From: Elusimicrobiales bacterium
GTDB lineage: Bacteria; Elusimicrobiota; Elusimicrobia; Elusimicrobiales; UBA9959
Assembly: GCA_026416895.1 (NCBI GenBank)
Contig: JAOAEH010000034.1
Location: forward strand, 1-16,362
DNA length: 16,362 nucleotides
Reading direction: 5' to 3'
Both the position numbers and the translations under genes were made by a program. Below, piece by piece: positions 1 through 6,409 of the stretch (the stretch's first letter is position 1; the number at the start of each line of letters is the position of its first letter). The notes under the pieces were generated by a model. It saw only the letters and a program-made list of their open reading frames with translations. It had not been told where the DNA came from and made no database searches.

Positions 1-69
1 TTTGTGATATTGGGTTTTGAGTTTTTCAATGTATTTCATACGAAACGAATAATTAAAAGAATTGTCCAT
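1..69 (-). CDS. Transposase N-terminal fragment (integrase-type), cut by window edge
   Basis: On the minus strand an ATG at 69-67 is preceded by a strong ribosome binding site (GGAGG, plus-strand positions 77-81) and opens a frame of 23 codons that runs off the left edge without a stop. The peptide begins MDNSFNYSFRMKYIEKLK and ends QYHK. The basic helix-forming pattern followed by Q/R-Y-H/R-K resembles, from memory, the start of retroviral-integrase-type transposases whose N-terminal helix-turn-helix reads roughly RYxKAxKxxKxxILDEFC. Only 23 residues are visible, so no catalytic domain can be checked. The ORF is divergent from the malic enzyme gene. It could instead be any small basic protein. 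That it is a real translated start is fairly safe; the transposase identity is inference. Confidence 0.45.
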   Translation of the reverse strand, partial: MDNSFNYSFRMKYIEKLKTQYHK

Positions 70-81
70 GATAATACCTCC

Positions 82-104
82 TTTAAGCTTATTTTATGCT
101 TAAA
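82..104 (-). repeat. Stem-loop abutting the transposase ribosome binding site
   Basis: TTTAAGC (82-88) and GCTTAAA (98-104) are perfect inverted repeats separated by 9 bases. On the minus strand the 3' arm is followed directly by the GGAGG of the 1-69 ORF. A hairpin here could limit translation from transcripts entering from outside an insertion sequence. The stem is short and AT-rich, so it may have no function. Confidence 0.3.
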
Positions 105-197
105 AGAGGACAGTTTTCCATACAACACTTCGGTTAGGTTATTTTTGAGGCAATGTATCATATTATAGTTAGATTATATTTGATTTGATTCGAAATA

Positions 198-226
198 TTG
201 TAAAAAAAAAATTAATTTAATAAAAT
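198..226 (+). promoter_or_regulatory. Candidate sigma-70 promoter for the malic enzyme block
   Basis: TTGTAA at 198-203 and TAAAAT at 221-226 are separated by exactly 17 bases. This fits -35 and -10 elements and would place transcription start near 233, leaving a leader of about 30 bases before the ATG at 264. The spacer is almost pure A/T. In sequence this AT-rich chance matches occur, so this is a prediction from spacing and position only. Confidence 0.4.
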
Positions 227-263
227 CAAAATTAGTAATCCTTTTTGCCTTAAAGGAGGATAA

Positions 264-1613
264 ATGAAAATTAATAGTATGAAAAAATATAGTAAGGAAG
301 AGTTGATAAAGAAAGCAAATAAACCACAAGAGGATGCTTTAAAAATGCATCCTTTCTATGGAGGAAAAATAGAAACTTCTCTAAAAGCATGCGTCAGAAA
401 TTATGATGATTTTGCCATATGGTACACACCAGGAGTAGCTGCTCCATGCAAAGATATACACAAAAACCCTGAAAAAGTTTTTGAACACACAAACAAAGGC
501 AATACTATAGCAGTAGTTACTGATGGAACAAGAATTTTGGGACTTGGAAATATTGGTCCTGAAGCTGGAATGCCTGTAATGGAGGGAAAAGCAATGCTTT
601 TTAAGTATCTGGGAGGAGTTGATGCTGTACCAATATGCTTAAAAACAACAGATGCTGACGAAATAATTAAAACAATCACATATCTTGAACCATCTTTCGG
701 AGGAATTAATTTAGAAGATATTGAACAACCAAAATGTTTCTATATACTAGATGAACTTAGAAAGAGAATGAGTATTCCAGTTTGGCATGATGATCAACAA
801 GGAACTGCAACTGTATGTCTTGCTGCACTTATAAATGCATTAAAAATTGTAGGTAAAAAAATATCAGATGTTAAAATAGTATTACTTGGAGCAGGAGCTG
901 CAAATATAAGAATAGGTTGGCTTTACATAAAATATGGTGCAAAACCCGGAAACTTGATATACGTAGATTCTAAAGGAATATTACACAAAGGCAGAGAAGA
1001 CCTTAAAAATCATAGAGAAAAGTGGGAAATGTGCAATATAACTAATGAAAAACAAATAACAGGAGGTTTAAAAGAAGCTTTAGTTGGAGCTGATGTTTTA
1101 AGTGCAGCATCTACTCCTGGACCTGATCTAATTAAAAAAGAATGGATAGCTACTATGAACAAGGATGCTATCGTTTTTGTTACTGCTAATCCAATACCAG
1201 AAATGTGGCCGTGGGATGCATTAGAAGCTGGAGCAAGAATTGTTGCTACAGGCAGAAGTGATTTTCCAAACCAAGTTAATAATTCTTTAGGCTTTCCCGG
1301 TATATTTAGAGGAGCTTTAGATGTTAGAGCAAAAACTATAACAGATGAAATGTGTATAGCAGCAGCTGAAGCATTAGCAAAATATGCTCAAAAAAAAGGA
1401 ATATCAGAAGATTATATTATACCTACAATGGATGAACCTGAAGTTTATATTGAAGAAGCAGTAGCTGTGGCAAAAATGGCAATAAAACAAAATATAGCAA
1501 GAATTAAACTTAGTGAGAAAGAATTAAGAAAATCAGCAGAAGAAAAAATTTTAAGGGCTATTAGAGACACTAAACTCAGAATGAAAAATGGAATAATCAA
1601 AAAATACAAGTAA
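264..1613 (+). CDS. Malic enzyme (malate dehydrogenase, decarboxylating)
   Basis: Cytoplasmic enzyme that oxidatively decarboxylates malate to pyruvate and CO2 with NAD or NADP, linking C4 acids to pyruvate. The 449-residue length matches the short bacterial class. The N-terminal malic domain (about 25-160) shows WYTPGVAAPC with catalytic Tyr54, VMEGKAMLFK with Lys109, and metal-binding Glu151-Asp152 in NLEDIEQPK. WHDDQQGTA (Asp176-Asp177) leads into the NAD-binding domain. The Rossmann loop reads LGAGAANIR, with Asn214 where many relatives have Gly. NQVNNSLGFPGIFRGALD (336-353) is the conserved late motif. The start at 264 follows AAAGGAGG with a short 4-base spacer; a second Met at codon 6 is too far from it. 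A lysine-rich tail of about 35 residues closes the protein. The cofactor cannot be told from sequence by eye. The gene leads the plus-strand block, 26 bases before the tRNA. Confidence 0.93.
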   Translation: MKINSMKKYSKEELIKKANKPQEDALKMHPFYGGKIETSLKACVRNYDDFAIWYTPGVAAPCKDIHKNPEKVFEHTNKGNTIAVVTDGTRILGLGNIGPEAGMPVMEGKAMLFKYLGGVDAVPICLKTTDADEIIKTITYLEPSFGGINLEDIEQPKCFYILDELRKRMSIPVWHDDQQGTATVCLAALINALKIVGKKISDVKIVLLGAGAANIRIGWLYIKYGAKPGNLIYVDSKGILHKGREDLKNHREKWEMCNITNEKQITGGLKEALVGADVLSAASTPGPDLIKKEWIATMNKDAIVFVTANPIPEMWPWDALEAGARIVATGRSDFPNQVNNSLGFPGIFRGALDVRAKTITDEMCIAAAEALAKYAQKKGISEDYIIPTMDEPEVYIEEAVAVAKMAIKQNIARIKLSEKELRKSAEEKILRAIRDTKLRMKNGIIKKYK

Positions 1614-1625
1614 AAACAAAAATTG

Positions 1626-1631
1626 TATAAT
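1626..1631 (+). promoter_or_regulatory. Candidate -10 element for the tRNA
   Basis: A perfect TATAAT lies 8 bases before the first base of the tRNA, preceded by TTG. This is the spacing expected if transcription starts at or just before the mature 5' end. No convincing -35 hexamer is seen 17 bases upstream, inside the malic enzyme tail. The tRNA could equally be processed out of a longer transcript. Confidence 0.35.
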
Positions 1632-1639
1632 ATAAGTTA

Positions 1640-1713
1640 GGCACCGTAGCTCAGGTGGTTAGAGCGGGCGTTTCATAAGCGCTAGGTCGGAGGTTCGAAT
1701 CCTCCCGGTGCCA
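1640..1713 (+). tRNA. tRNA with anticodon CAU (elongator Met or Ile2)
   Basis: A full cloverleaf can be folded by hand. The acceptor stem GGCACCG (1640-1646) pairs with CGGTGCC (1706-1712), with A1713 as discriminator. The D stem is GCTC/GAGC, the anticodon stem GGCGT/GCGCT with two G-U pairs, and the loop TTCATAA carries CAT at 1674-1676. The variable region is AGGTC and the T arm GGAGG-TTCGAAT-CCTCC. No CCA is encoded, as the next bases are AAG, so the tail must be added by a nucleotidyltransferase. A paired first base (G1-C72) and the absence of three G-C pairs next to the anticodon loop argue against initiator tRNA. CAU is read as elongator Met or, after lysidine modification, as Ile2. 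The GGCG...GCGCTAGGTCG core leaves both open. Its 3' neighbour greA starts 25 bases downstream. Confidence 0.95.
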
Positions 1714-1738
1714 AAGTTTATAAAGTAAGGGGAAAATA

Positions 1739-2206
1739 ATGTCAGAGGTTGTTCTTACTTATGAAGGTTTAAAAAAATTGAAAGAAGAACTTCAAAATTT
1801 ATATAAAGAAAGAGATGAAATAAATAAGGAAATAGATGAAGCTAGACAACAAGGTGATTTAAGTGAAAATGCAGGTTATCAATATGCAAAAGAAAAACAA
1901 CTCTTAATTTTCAAAAGAATAACAGAAATAGAAAACTTAATAAGAAATGCAAAAATAATAGATCCTTCTCAAGTAAATAAAGATGAGATAAGAATAGGCG
2001 CAAAAGTTAAGTTATTAGATATAGAAACAAATAAGGAATTAGTATATACAATAGTCTCTGTTGCAGAAAGCAATCCTTTAGAAGGAAAAATTTCAGCAAA
2101 TTCACCTCTAGCACAAGGAATATTGGGACTTAAAGTTGGTGATGAAAAAACAATAAAACTTCCAAAAGGAGAAAAAAAATTAAAAATTTTATCTATAGAA
2201 TATTAA
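1739..2206 (+). CDS. greA: Transcription elongation factor GreA
   Basis: GreA enters the secondary channel of stalled, backtracked RNA polymerase and stimulates its intrinsic cleavage of the 3' RNA end, so elongation can restart. At 155 residues it has the family length. The N-terminal coiled coil (about 1-75) is rich in Lys/Glu heptads and carries the tip motif QGDLSENAGY, whose acidic Asp and Glu coordinate the catalytic magnesium. The C-terminal FKBP-like domain contains SPLAQGILGLKVGDEKTIKLP. The start is supported by an AAGGGGAAAATA leader. The gene lies 25 bases after the tRNA and 12 bases before the GspE/PilB-type ATPase, and no separate promoter is obvious, so co-transcription with the tRNA or malic enzyme is likely. 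Confidence 0.96.
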   Translation: MSEVVLTYEGLKKLKEELQNLYKERDEINKEIDEARQQGDLSENAGYQYAKEKQLLIFKRITEIENLIRNAKIIDPSQVNKDEIRIGAKVKLLDIETNKELVYTIVSVAESNPLEGKISANSPLAQGILGLKVGDEKTIKLPKGEKKLKILSIEY

Positions 2207-2218
2207 CGGAGGTTCTTT

Positions 2219-3592
2219 ATGCCTTTTTGGGGCCAAAAAGATGACTCACCTAAATCACAACAAAATATATCTCAGCCTCAAACAAATCAACAATCTTCTT
2301 TTGACATCTTAAAATATAACACTTTAGAAGAAGCTTATAATAATATTATAAATGCTAAATTAAAATCTCCCGCAATAGATTTGGCAATAAAGGTGAGTGA
2401 TATAATATTAGAATTTGCAATAAAAGAAAGAGCAAGTGATGTACATATTGAAGGACAAGGACAAAATTTAAGAGTAAGATTTAGAATTGATGGAATACTA
2501 CACGATGTTTTGAATGTTCCTAAAAACTCACAAATCCCTTTAATCCAAAGAATAAGAGTGCTGGCAGGTTTTGACCCAGAACCACCTTCTACTTATAGAA
2601 ATGAAGAAGGAAGGTTTCAAAAAATAATAAATGGTAGAACAATACAAGTAAGGGTATCATCTTTTCCAACGATAAATGGAGAAAAATTAGTTTTAAGAGT
2701 CTTAGACAAAGGACAACTTGGTCTTGATATAGAACAACTTGGTATGGAAGCAGATACTTTATCAATAATAAAAAAAATAATTAGAAATCCATATGGAATA
2801 TTCTTTGTTACCGGAGCTACAGGATCTGGTAAAACTACTACACTCTATGCTATGCTAAAAAATATAAATAATCCAGCTATAAATATAATAACTCTTGAAG
2901 ATCCCGTGGAATATAGACTAGAAGGAATAAATCAAGCACAAATAGATTTTAAAAAAGGCTTTACTTGGTCTGAAGGTCTTAGGACTATTTTAAGACAAGA
3001 TCCAGATGTTATTATGATTGGAGAAATTAGAGATTACGAAACAGCAGAAATATCATTACGTGCAGCTTTAACAGGACATTTATTATTTACTACAATCCAT
3101 ACTATAAATGCTCCAAGCACTATTGAAAGGCTATTTGAAATGGGAATTCCACCTTTTTTAATCGCATCATCAATGATAGGGGCAATGGCCCAGAGACTTG
3201 TTAGAAAAGTATGCCAAAAATGTGCTAGAAAAGCAGCTCCCCCAACAGAAGCAAGTGTCAATGAATTTGTGAAAAATATGGATCCTTTGGAAGCCAAAAT
3301 AGTAAAAGAATTACTTCTTCAACCAAATGCTGAATATAGAGTAGCAAATGAAAACGGATGTTCAGAATGCAGAAATACAGGATATATGGGAAGAACTGGC
3401 ATATTTGAACTTATGCTTATGAATGAAGAAATAAGAAAAGAAGTTTTAAACCATTCTACAACTGATATTATTAAAAAAGTTGCAATTCAAACTGGAAAGA
3501 TGAGAACATTACTTATGGATGGAATTCTCAAAGCAAGAAGTGGAATAACTACACTTGCAGAAGTAATAAGAGTAACTGCAACTATGGTTTAA
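2219..3592 (+). CDS. GspE/PilB-family secretion or type IV pilus assembly ATPase, short form
   Basis: Hexameric cytoplasmic ATPase that powers type IV pilus extension or type II secretion by driving an inner-membrane platform protein. Visible motifs are Walker A GATGSGKTTT (199-208), the Asp box around LEDPVEY (226-232), Walker B IMIGEIRD (265-272), the His box TGHLLFTTIHT (285-295), and a tetracysteine zinc site, CxxC at 332/335 and at 381/384, which marks GspE/PilB rather than the retraction ATPase PilT. At 457 residues it is about 100 shorter than typical PilB. The usual N-terminal T2SSE_N domain is replaced by a Gln/Ser-rich stretch of about 30 residues. The linker GFDPEPPSTYRNEEGRF (118-134) differs from the usual LDIxERRxPQDGR form. 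GGAGG with a 6-base spacer supports the start. No pilC, pilT, pilin or secretin gene is adjacent, so pilus versus secretion cannot be decided. Confidence 0.9.
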   Translation: MPFWGQKDDSPKSQQNISQPQTNQQSSFDILKYNTLEEAYNNIINAKLKSPAIDLAIKVSDIILEFAIKERASDVHIEGQGQNLRVRFRIDGILHDVLNVPKNSQIPLIQRIRVLAGFDPEPPSTYRNEEGRFQKIINGRTIQVRVSSFPTINGEKLVLRVLDKGQLGLDIEQLGMEADTLSIIKKIIRNPYGIFFVTGATGSGKTTTLYAMLKNINNPAINIITLEDPVEYRLEGINQAQIDFKKGFTWSEGLRTILRQDPDVIMIGEIRDYETAEISLRAALTGHLLFTTIHTINAPSTIERLFEMGIPPFLIASSMIGAMAQRLVRKVCQKCARKAAPPTEASVNEFVKNMDPLEAKIVKELLLQPNAEYRVANENGCSECRNTGYMGRTGIFELMLMNEEIRKEVLNHSTTDIIKKVAIQTGKMRTLLMDGILKARSGITTLAEVIRVTATMV

Positions 3593-3598
3593 TTTTTA

Positions 3599-4552
3599 AT
3601 GAAAATATCAGTGTTAAAATTCGGTGGGAGTTCTCTATCAAACTCTGATAAATTTATATATGTAGCATCACGTATAAAAAAACACTTAACTATTTACAAA
3701 AAATTAATAGTTATACTTTCAGCTCCAGCTAACATAACAGACGATCTAATAAAACTTTCAAATAGTATATTAAAAAAACAAATTTCACCAAATATTTTAC
3801 AAATTGGGGAACTTTTAAGTATATACTTAATGGAAAATGCTTTAAAAAGAAAAAATATTAAAACTATTGCTATAAATCATTATCAACTACCAATAATTGC
3901 AGAAGGAAAAGAAAACGATGCAAAAATTATCTCAATAGATAAACAGAAACTATACAATTACTTTAAAAAAAATGATGTTTTATTAGTTCCAGGATTTATA
4001 GCATGTGATAAAAACCTAAATGTTATGACACTGGGAAGAGGGGGAAGTGATTACACAGCAACATATATAGCAAGTTTATTTTCATGTCCATGTTATCTTT
4101 ATACTGATGTAAAGGGAATATACAGTTCAGATCCATCAATAATTGAAGATGCTTTAAAAATTGATGTGCTTTCATATGATGAACTTAACAATATTATAAG
4201 ATATGCCGGTCAAGTAAGACAAACAAAAGCTATAAAACTCGCATCTGAAAAAAAAATAAAATTGTATATTGGTTCTACCTTTCATATTAATGAAAAACCT
4301 ACTCTAATAACTCCAAATAAAAAAAATATAAAGATAAAATTTATAAACTTTAAAAAAATAAAAAATAAAACTACAAAAATCTATATAATAGGAAATTACA
4401 TAGAAAAAAGACAAGAAATACATCAACAAATAATATCAAACCTTAAAAATCCACAAATAAAAATAAGGAAAGATATCATAGAAGTAAGACTTAAAAATGA
4501 AATATCACTAGAAAAATTCAGAGAAATACACAATAGTTTTATATTTAGATAA
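3599..4552 (+). CDS. lysC: Aspartate kinase with shortened regulatory region
   Basis: Aspartokinase phosphorylates aspartate in the first step of the Lys, Thr, Met and diaminopimelate pathway. The amino-acid-kinase fold is clear: KFGGSS (7-12), SAPANITDDL (41-50), GRGGSDYTA (146-154) and YTDVKGIYSSDP (168-179). The usual GAKVLHPRA segment is replaced by GQVRQTKAIKLA (204-215). After LITP (236-239) only about 78 residues remain, whereas ordinary LysC carries two ACT domains of about 150 residues. The tail IYIIGN...FREIHNSF resembles the last ACT repeat, so one ACT unit seems to be missing. This may alter feedback control by lysine or threonine. No Shine-Dalgarno precedes the ATG, which lies 6 bases after the ATPase stop, so translation may depend on coupling. 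The gene ends 25 bases before a convergent gene. A related amino-acid kinase with another substrate is less likely. Confidence 0.82.
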   Translation: MKISVLKFGGSSLSNSDKFIYVASRIKKHLTIYKKLIVILSAPANITDDLIKLSNSILKKQISPNILQIGELLSIYLMENALKRKNIKTIAINHYQLPIIAEGKENDAKIISIDKQKLYNYFKKNDVLLVPGFIACDKNLNVMTLGRGGSDYTATYIASLFSCPCYLYTDVKGIYSSDPSIIEDALKIDVLSYDELNNIIRYAGQVRQTKAIKLASEKKIKLYIGSTFHINEKPTLITPNKKNIKIKFINFKKIKNKTTKIYIIGNYIEKRQEIHQQIISNLKNPQIKIRKDIIEVRLKNEISLEKFREIHNSFIFR

Positions 4553-4577
4553 AAAAAGACATAAAAATTTTTACATT

Positions 4578-4775
4578 TTATTTATCTTTTGATTGAATAA
4601 CTATAGGCAAAAAGGCAATAGTTAATGCTACTATTACAATAGCATAAAAAAAGGACACTGCATATAATTCACTTGCATCAGATAAATCAACTAATGTTTT
4701 TTTAAATAAATATAAGCTAAAAATTATAAAAACTATCCACATCAGACCAAAAATAATTTTAACTATCATCCTCAT
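4578..4775 (-). CDS. Small membrane protein, function unknown
   Basis: I do not recognise this 65-residue protein. It has two hydrophobic segments, about 4-24 (IVKIIFGLMWIVFIIFSLYL) and about 38-60, joined by a short polar stretch KKTLVDLSDASELY, and it ends in a charged tail QSKDK. By the positive-inside rule the termini probably lie in the cytoplasm. It starts 9 bases after the ribF stop, so it is probably the last gene of the rimP operon. The start region reads ATGAGGATG and neither Met has a good ribosome binding site, so translation may be coupled to ribF. The frame is open for its full length and the hydrophobic pattern is organised, which favours a real gene. It faces the aspartate kinase gene tail to tail. 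Confidence 0.6.
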   Translation of the reverse strand: MRMIVKIIFGLMWIVFIIFSLYLFKKTLVDLSDASELYAVSFFYAIVIVALTIAFLPIVIQSKDK

Positions 4776-4784
4776 ATCTAAATT

Positions 4785-5702
4785 TTACCAATTTTTAACA
4801 AATTTTTTACTAAACTCTTTAAAATACTTTCTAGCATAAATAATATCTTTTTCTATTTGATGTTTTAAAGCTAAAATATTATCAAATTTTTTTTCATCTC
4901 TTATTTTTTTAAGAAGTAAAATAGAAATATTTTCACTATATATATCATTATTAAAATCAAATATGTGAACCTCACATAAAATATCATTATTAGAAGTTCC
5001 AAAGGTAGGTTTTCTACCTATATTTGCAATACCTTCCAAAACTTTCCCCTTTATTAAAACTTTAACAACAAAAATTCCATGTGGAAGTAGTTTTTTCTTA
5101 TCTACCTCTAAATTTGCAGTCGGATAACCTAATTTTTTACCTATTCCTGCCCCTTTTTTCACTATACCTTCTATTGTATAAGGTCTAGCAAGAAGTTCAT
5201 TAGCCTGCTCAATATCTCCTTTTTTCAATAAATCCCTAACCAAAGAAGAAGAAACTTTATGATCATTCCATTTAACAAAATCTATTATAGAAACATCAAA
5301 ATTTTTATTTTTTGAAAAATTTTTCAACCACTCAATATTTCCTCTTCTATTATAACCAATTGCAAAATCTTTTCCAACAACAACATCTGAAACTATATAT
5401 TTAGAAAAAATAAATTTTTCAAAAAATTCTTCTGAACTCATTAAATAAATACTTTTATTAAAATCAATTGGTATTATTAGATCTATTTCATATTTTTTTA
5501 TTAAGTTAATTCTTTCACAGGCAAGTGTTATAAGGATATTATCAAAATAATTTTTAAAATAAAATTTTGGAGGAATTTCAAAGAAAAAAATAGCTGAATT
5601 TATATTTTTAATTTTTGAAATCTCTTTTACTTTTTTTATTATCGCTTGATGACCTAAATGCACTCCATCGTAGCTTCCAATACTCAAAACTATGGTTTTC
5701 AT
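4785..5702 (-). CDS. ribF: Bifunctional riboflavin kinase / FMN adenylyltransferase
   Basis: RibF phosphorylates riboflavin to FMN and adenylates FMN to FAD. The N-terminal nucleotidyltransferase domain carries GSYDGVHLGH (9-18), with Tyr in place of the commoner Phe, and a late SSSLVRDLL motif (151-159) matching the ISSTxIR region. The C-terminal flavokinase domain has the PTAN motif in LGYPTANL (191-198) and EVHIFDF (244-250), with the presumed catalytic Glu244. At 305 residues it has the full family length. The ATG overlaps the truB stop as ATGA, giving tight translational coupling. The truB-ribF pair is a common bacterial arrangement, but the rpsO and pnp genes that often follow are absent here; a small membrane protein follows instead. 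Confidence 0.95.
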   Translation of the reverse strand: MKTIVLSIGSYDGVHLGHQAIIKKVKEISKIKNINSAIFFFEIPPKFYFKNYFDNILITLACERINLIKKYEIDLIIPIDFNKSIYLMSSEEFFEKFIFSKYIVSDVVVGKDFAIGYNRRGNIEWLKNFSKNKNFDVSIIDFVKWNDHKVSSSLVRDLLKKGDIEQANELLARPYTIEGIVKKGAGIGKKLGYPTANLEVDKKKLLPHGIFVVKVLIKGKVLEGIANIGRKPTFGTSNNDILCEVHIFDFNNDIYSENISILLLKKIRDEKKFDNILALKHQIEKDIIYARKYFKEFSKKFVKNW

Positions 5703-6409
5703 TTTATAATTAACTTTAAAGCTTCTTCAAAACTCATCTTTTTAAACTCATCAACATTAATTGCATTACTAACACTCCATTCTCCTATAGCTAATCTTCT
5801 CAAATATCCAATTGTACCACCACAACCAAGCATCTCTCCTATTTCATATGCTAATGATCTAATATAAGTACCACTTGAACATCTTATTTTAAAATTAATA
5901 ACACCATTTTCATAATTCCAATTAACCCATTTTATCCTTACAGTCCTTTTAATTAAAGGGATCTTTCCATTTTTTCTTGCAAGTTTGTATAATTTTTGAC
6001 CTCTATATTTTACAGCAGAATAAGGAGGAACTCTTTGAACAATAGTTCCATCAAATAATGAAATAACAGATTTAATACTAGAAAAAGATATGTTAATGTC
6101 ATCCAGTTTTCTTAAAATTTTTCCATCCATGTCCCAAGTATCAGTTGTAATTCCAAGAATTATCTTTCCTTCATATACTTTATCAAGAGATTGAAAATTT
6201 TGTTGTTTTGATGTATAAGAACCCAAAAGTATTATTAAAAGCCCACTAGCCAAAGGATCTAAAGTACCAGTATGTCCAACCTTTTTCAAATTAAACTTCT
6301 CTCTAATTAAATCAACAACATCATGAGAGGTAATTCCTTGTGGTTTATCAAATAATAATAATCCTTCAATTTGACTGCTTAACTGTTTTTTATTTGTTTT
6401 CTTATACAT
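5699..6409 (-). CDS. truB: tRNA pseudouridine-55 synthase TruB, short form
   Basis: TruB isomerises uridine 55 in the T loop of tRNAs to pseudouridine and also acts as a tRNA folding chaperone. The signature GHTGTLDPLASGLL holds the catalytic Asp51. FDKPQGITSH (20-29), RVPPYSAVKYRGQKLYKLAR and CSSGTYIRSLAYEIG are further conserved blocks. At 236 residues it ends soon after the catalytic domain and lacks room for the C-terminal PUA-like domain of about 60-70 residues found in the longer TruB type. The ATG lies inside the end of nrnA, giving a 31-base overlap, with only a weak ribosome binding site (AAGGTAGAAAG). No ATG occurs between this one and the conserved GLLLFDKP, so the start is probably correct. 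The stop overlaps the ribF start. Confidence 0.95.
   Translation of the reverse strand: MYKKTNKKQLSSQIEGLLLFDKPQGITSHDVVDLIREKFNLKKVGHTGTLDPLASGLLIILLGSYTSKQQNFQSLDKVYEGKIILGITTDTWDMDGKILRKLDDINISFSSIKSVISLFDGTIVQRVPPYSAVKYRGQKLYKLARKNGKIPLIKRTVRIKWVNWNYENGVINFKIRCSSGTYIRSLAYEIGEMLGCGGTIGYLRRLAIGEWSVSNAINVDEFKKMSFEEALKLIIK

Larger units (their letters stand above)
1..160 (-). mobile_element. Probable end of an insertion sequence
   Basis: If the minus-strand ORF at 1-69 is a transposase, its upstream non-coding strip should contain one end of the element. The strip 105-160 has a different texture from the neighbouring poly-A/T sequence, with GAGGACAG at 106-113, CTTCGGTTAGG at 129-139 and TTGAGGCAAT at 145-154, as expected for a terminal inverted repeat with spacer. 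The outer boundary cannot be fixed, because the other end and the target duplication lie outside the window. The right limit given here is a guess. Confidence 0.3.

Noticed and set aside
401..679. Minus-strand frame of 92 codons inside the malic enzyme gene.
   Set aside because: The sense strand encodes the conserved catalytic domain, and the antisense peptide shows no recognisable motif. Similar antisense frames inside the ATPase, ribF, nrnA and rseP were dropped for the same reason.
1640..1713. The tRNA being initiator tRNA-fMet, as at the head of the E. coli nusA operon.
   Set aside because: It has a paired G1-C72 and lacks the three consecutive G-C pairs beside the anticodon loop that mark initiator tRNAs.
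4547..4587. Inverted repeat AGATAAA / TTTATCT at the convergent gene ends, possibly a shared terminator.
   Set aside because: The arms are almost pure A/T and 27 bases apart, they overlap both coding ends, and the sequence between them folds poorly.
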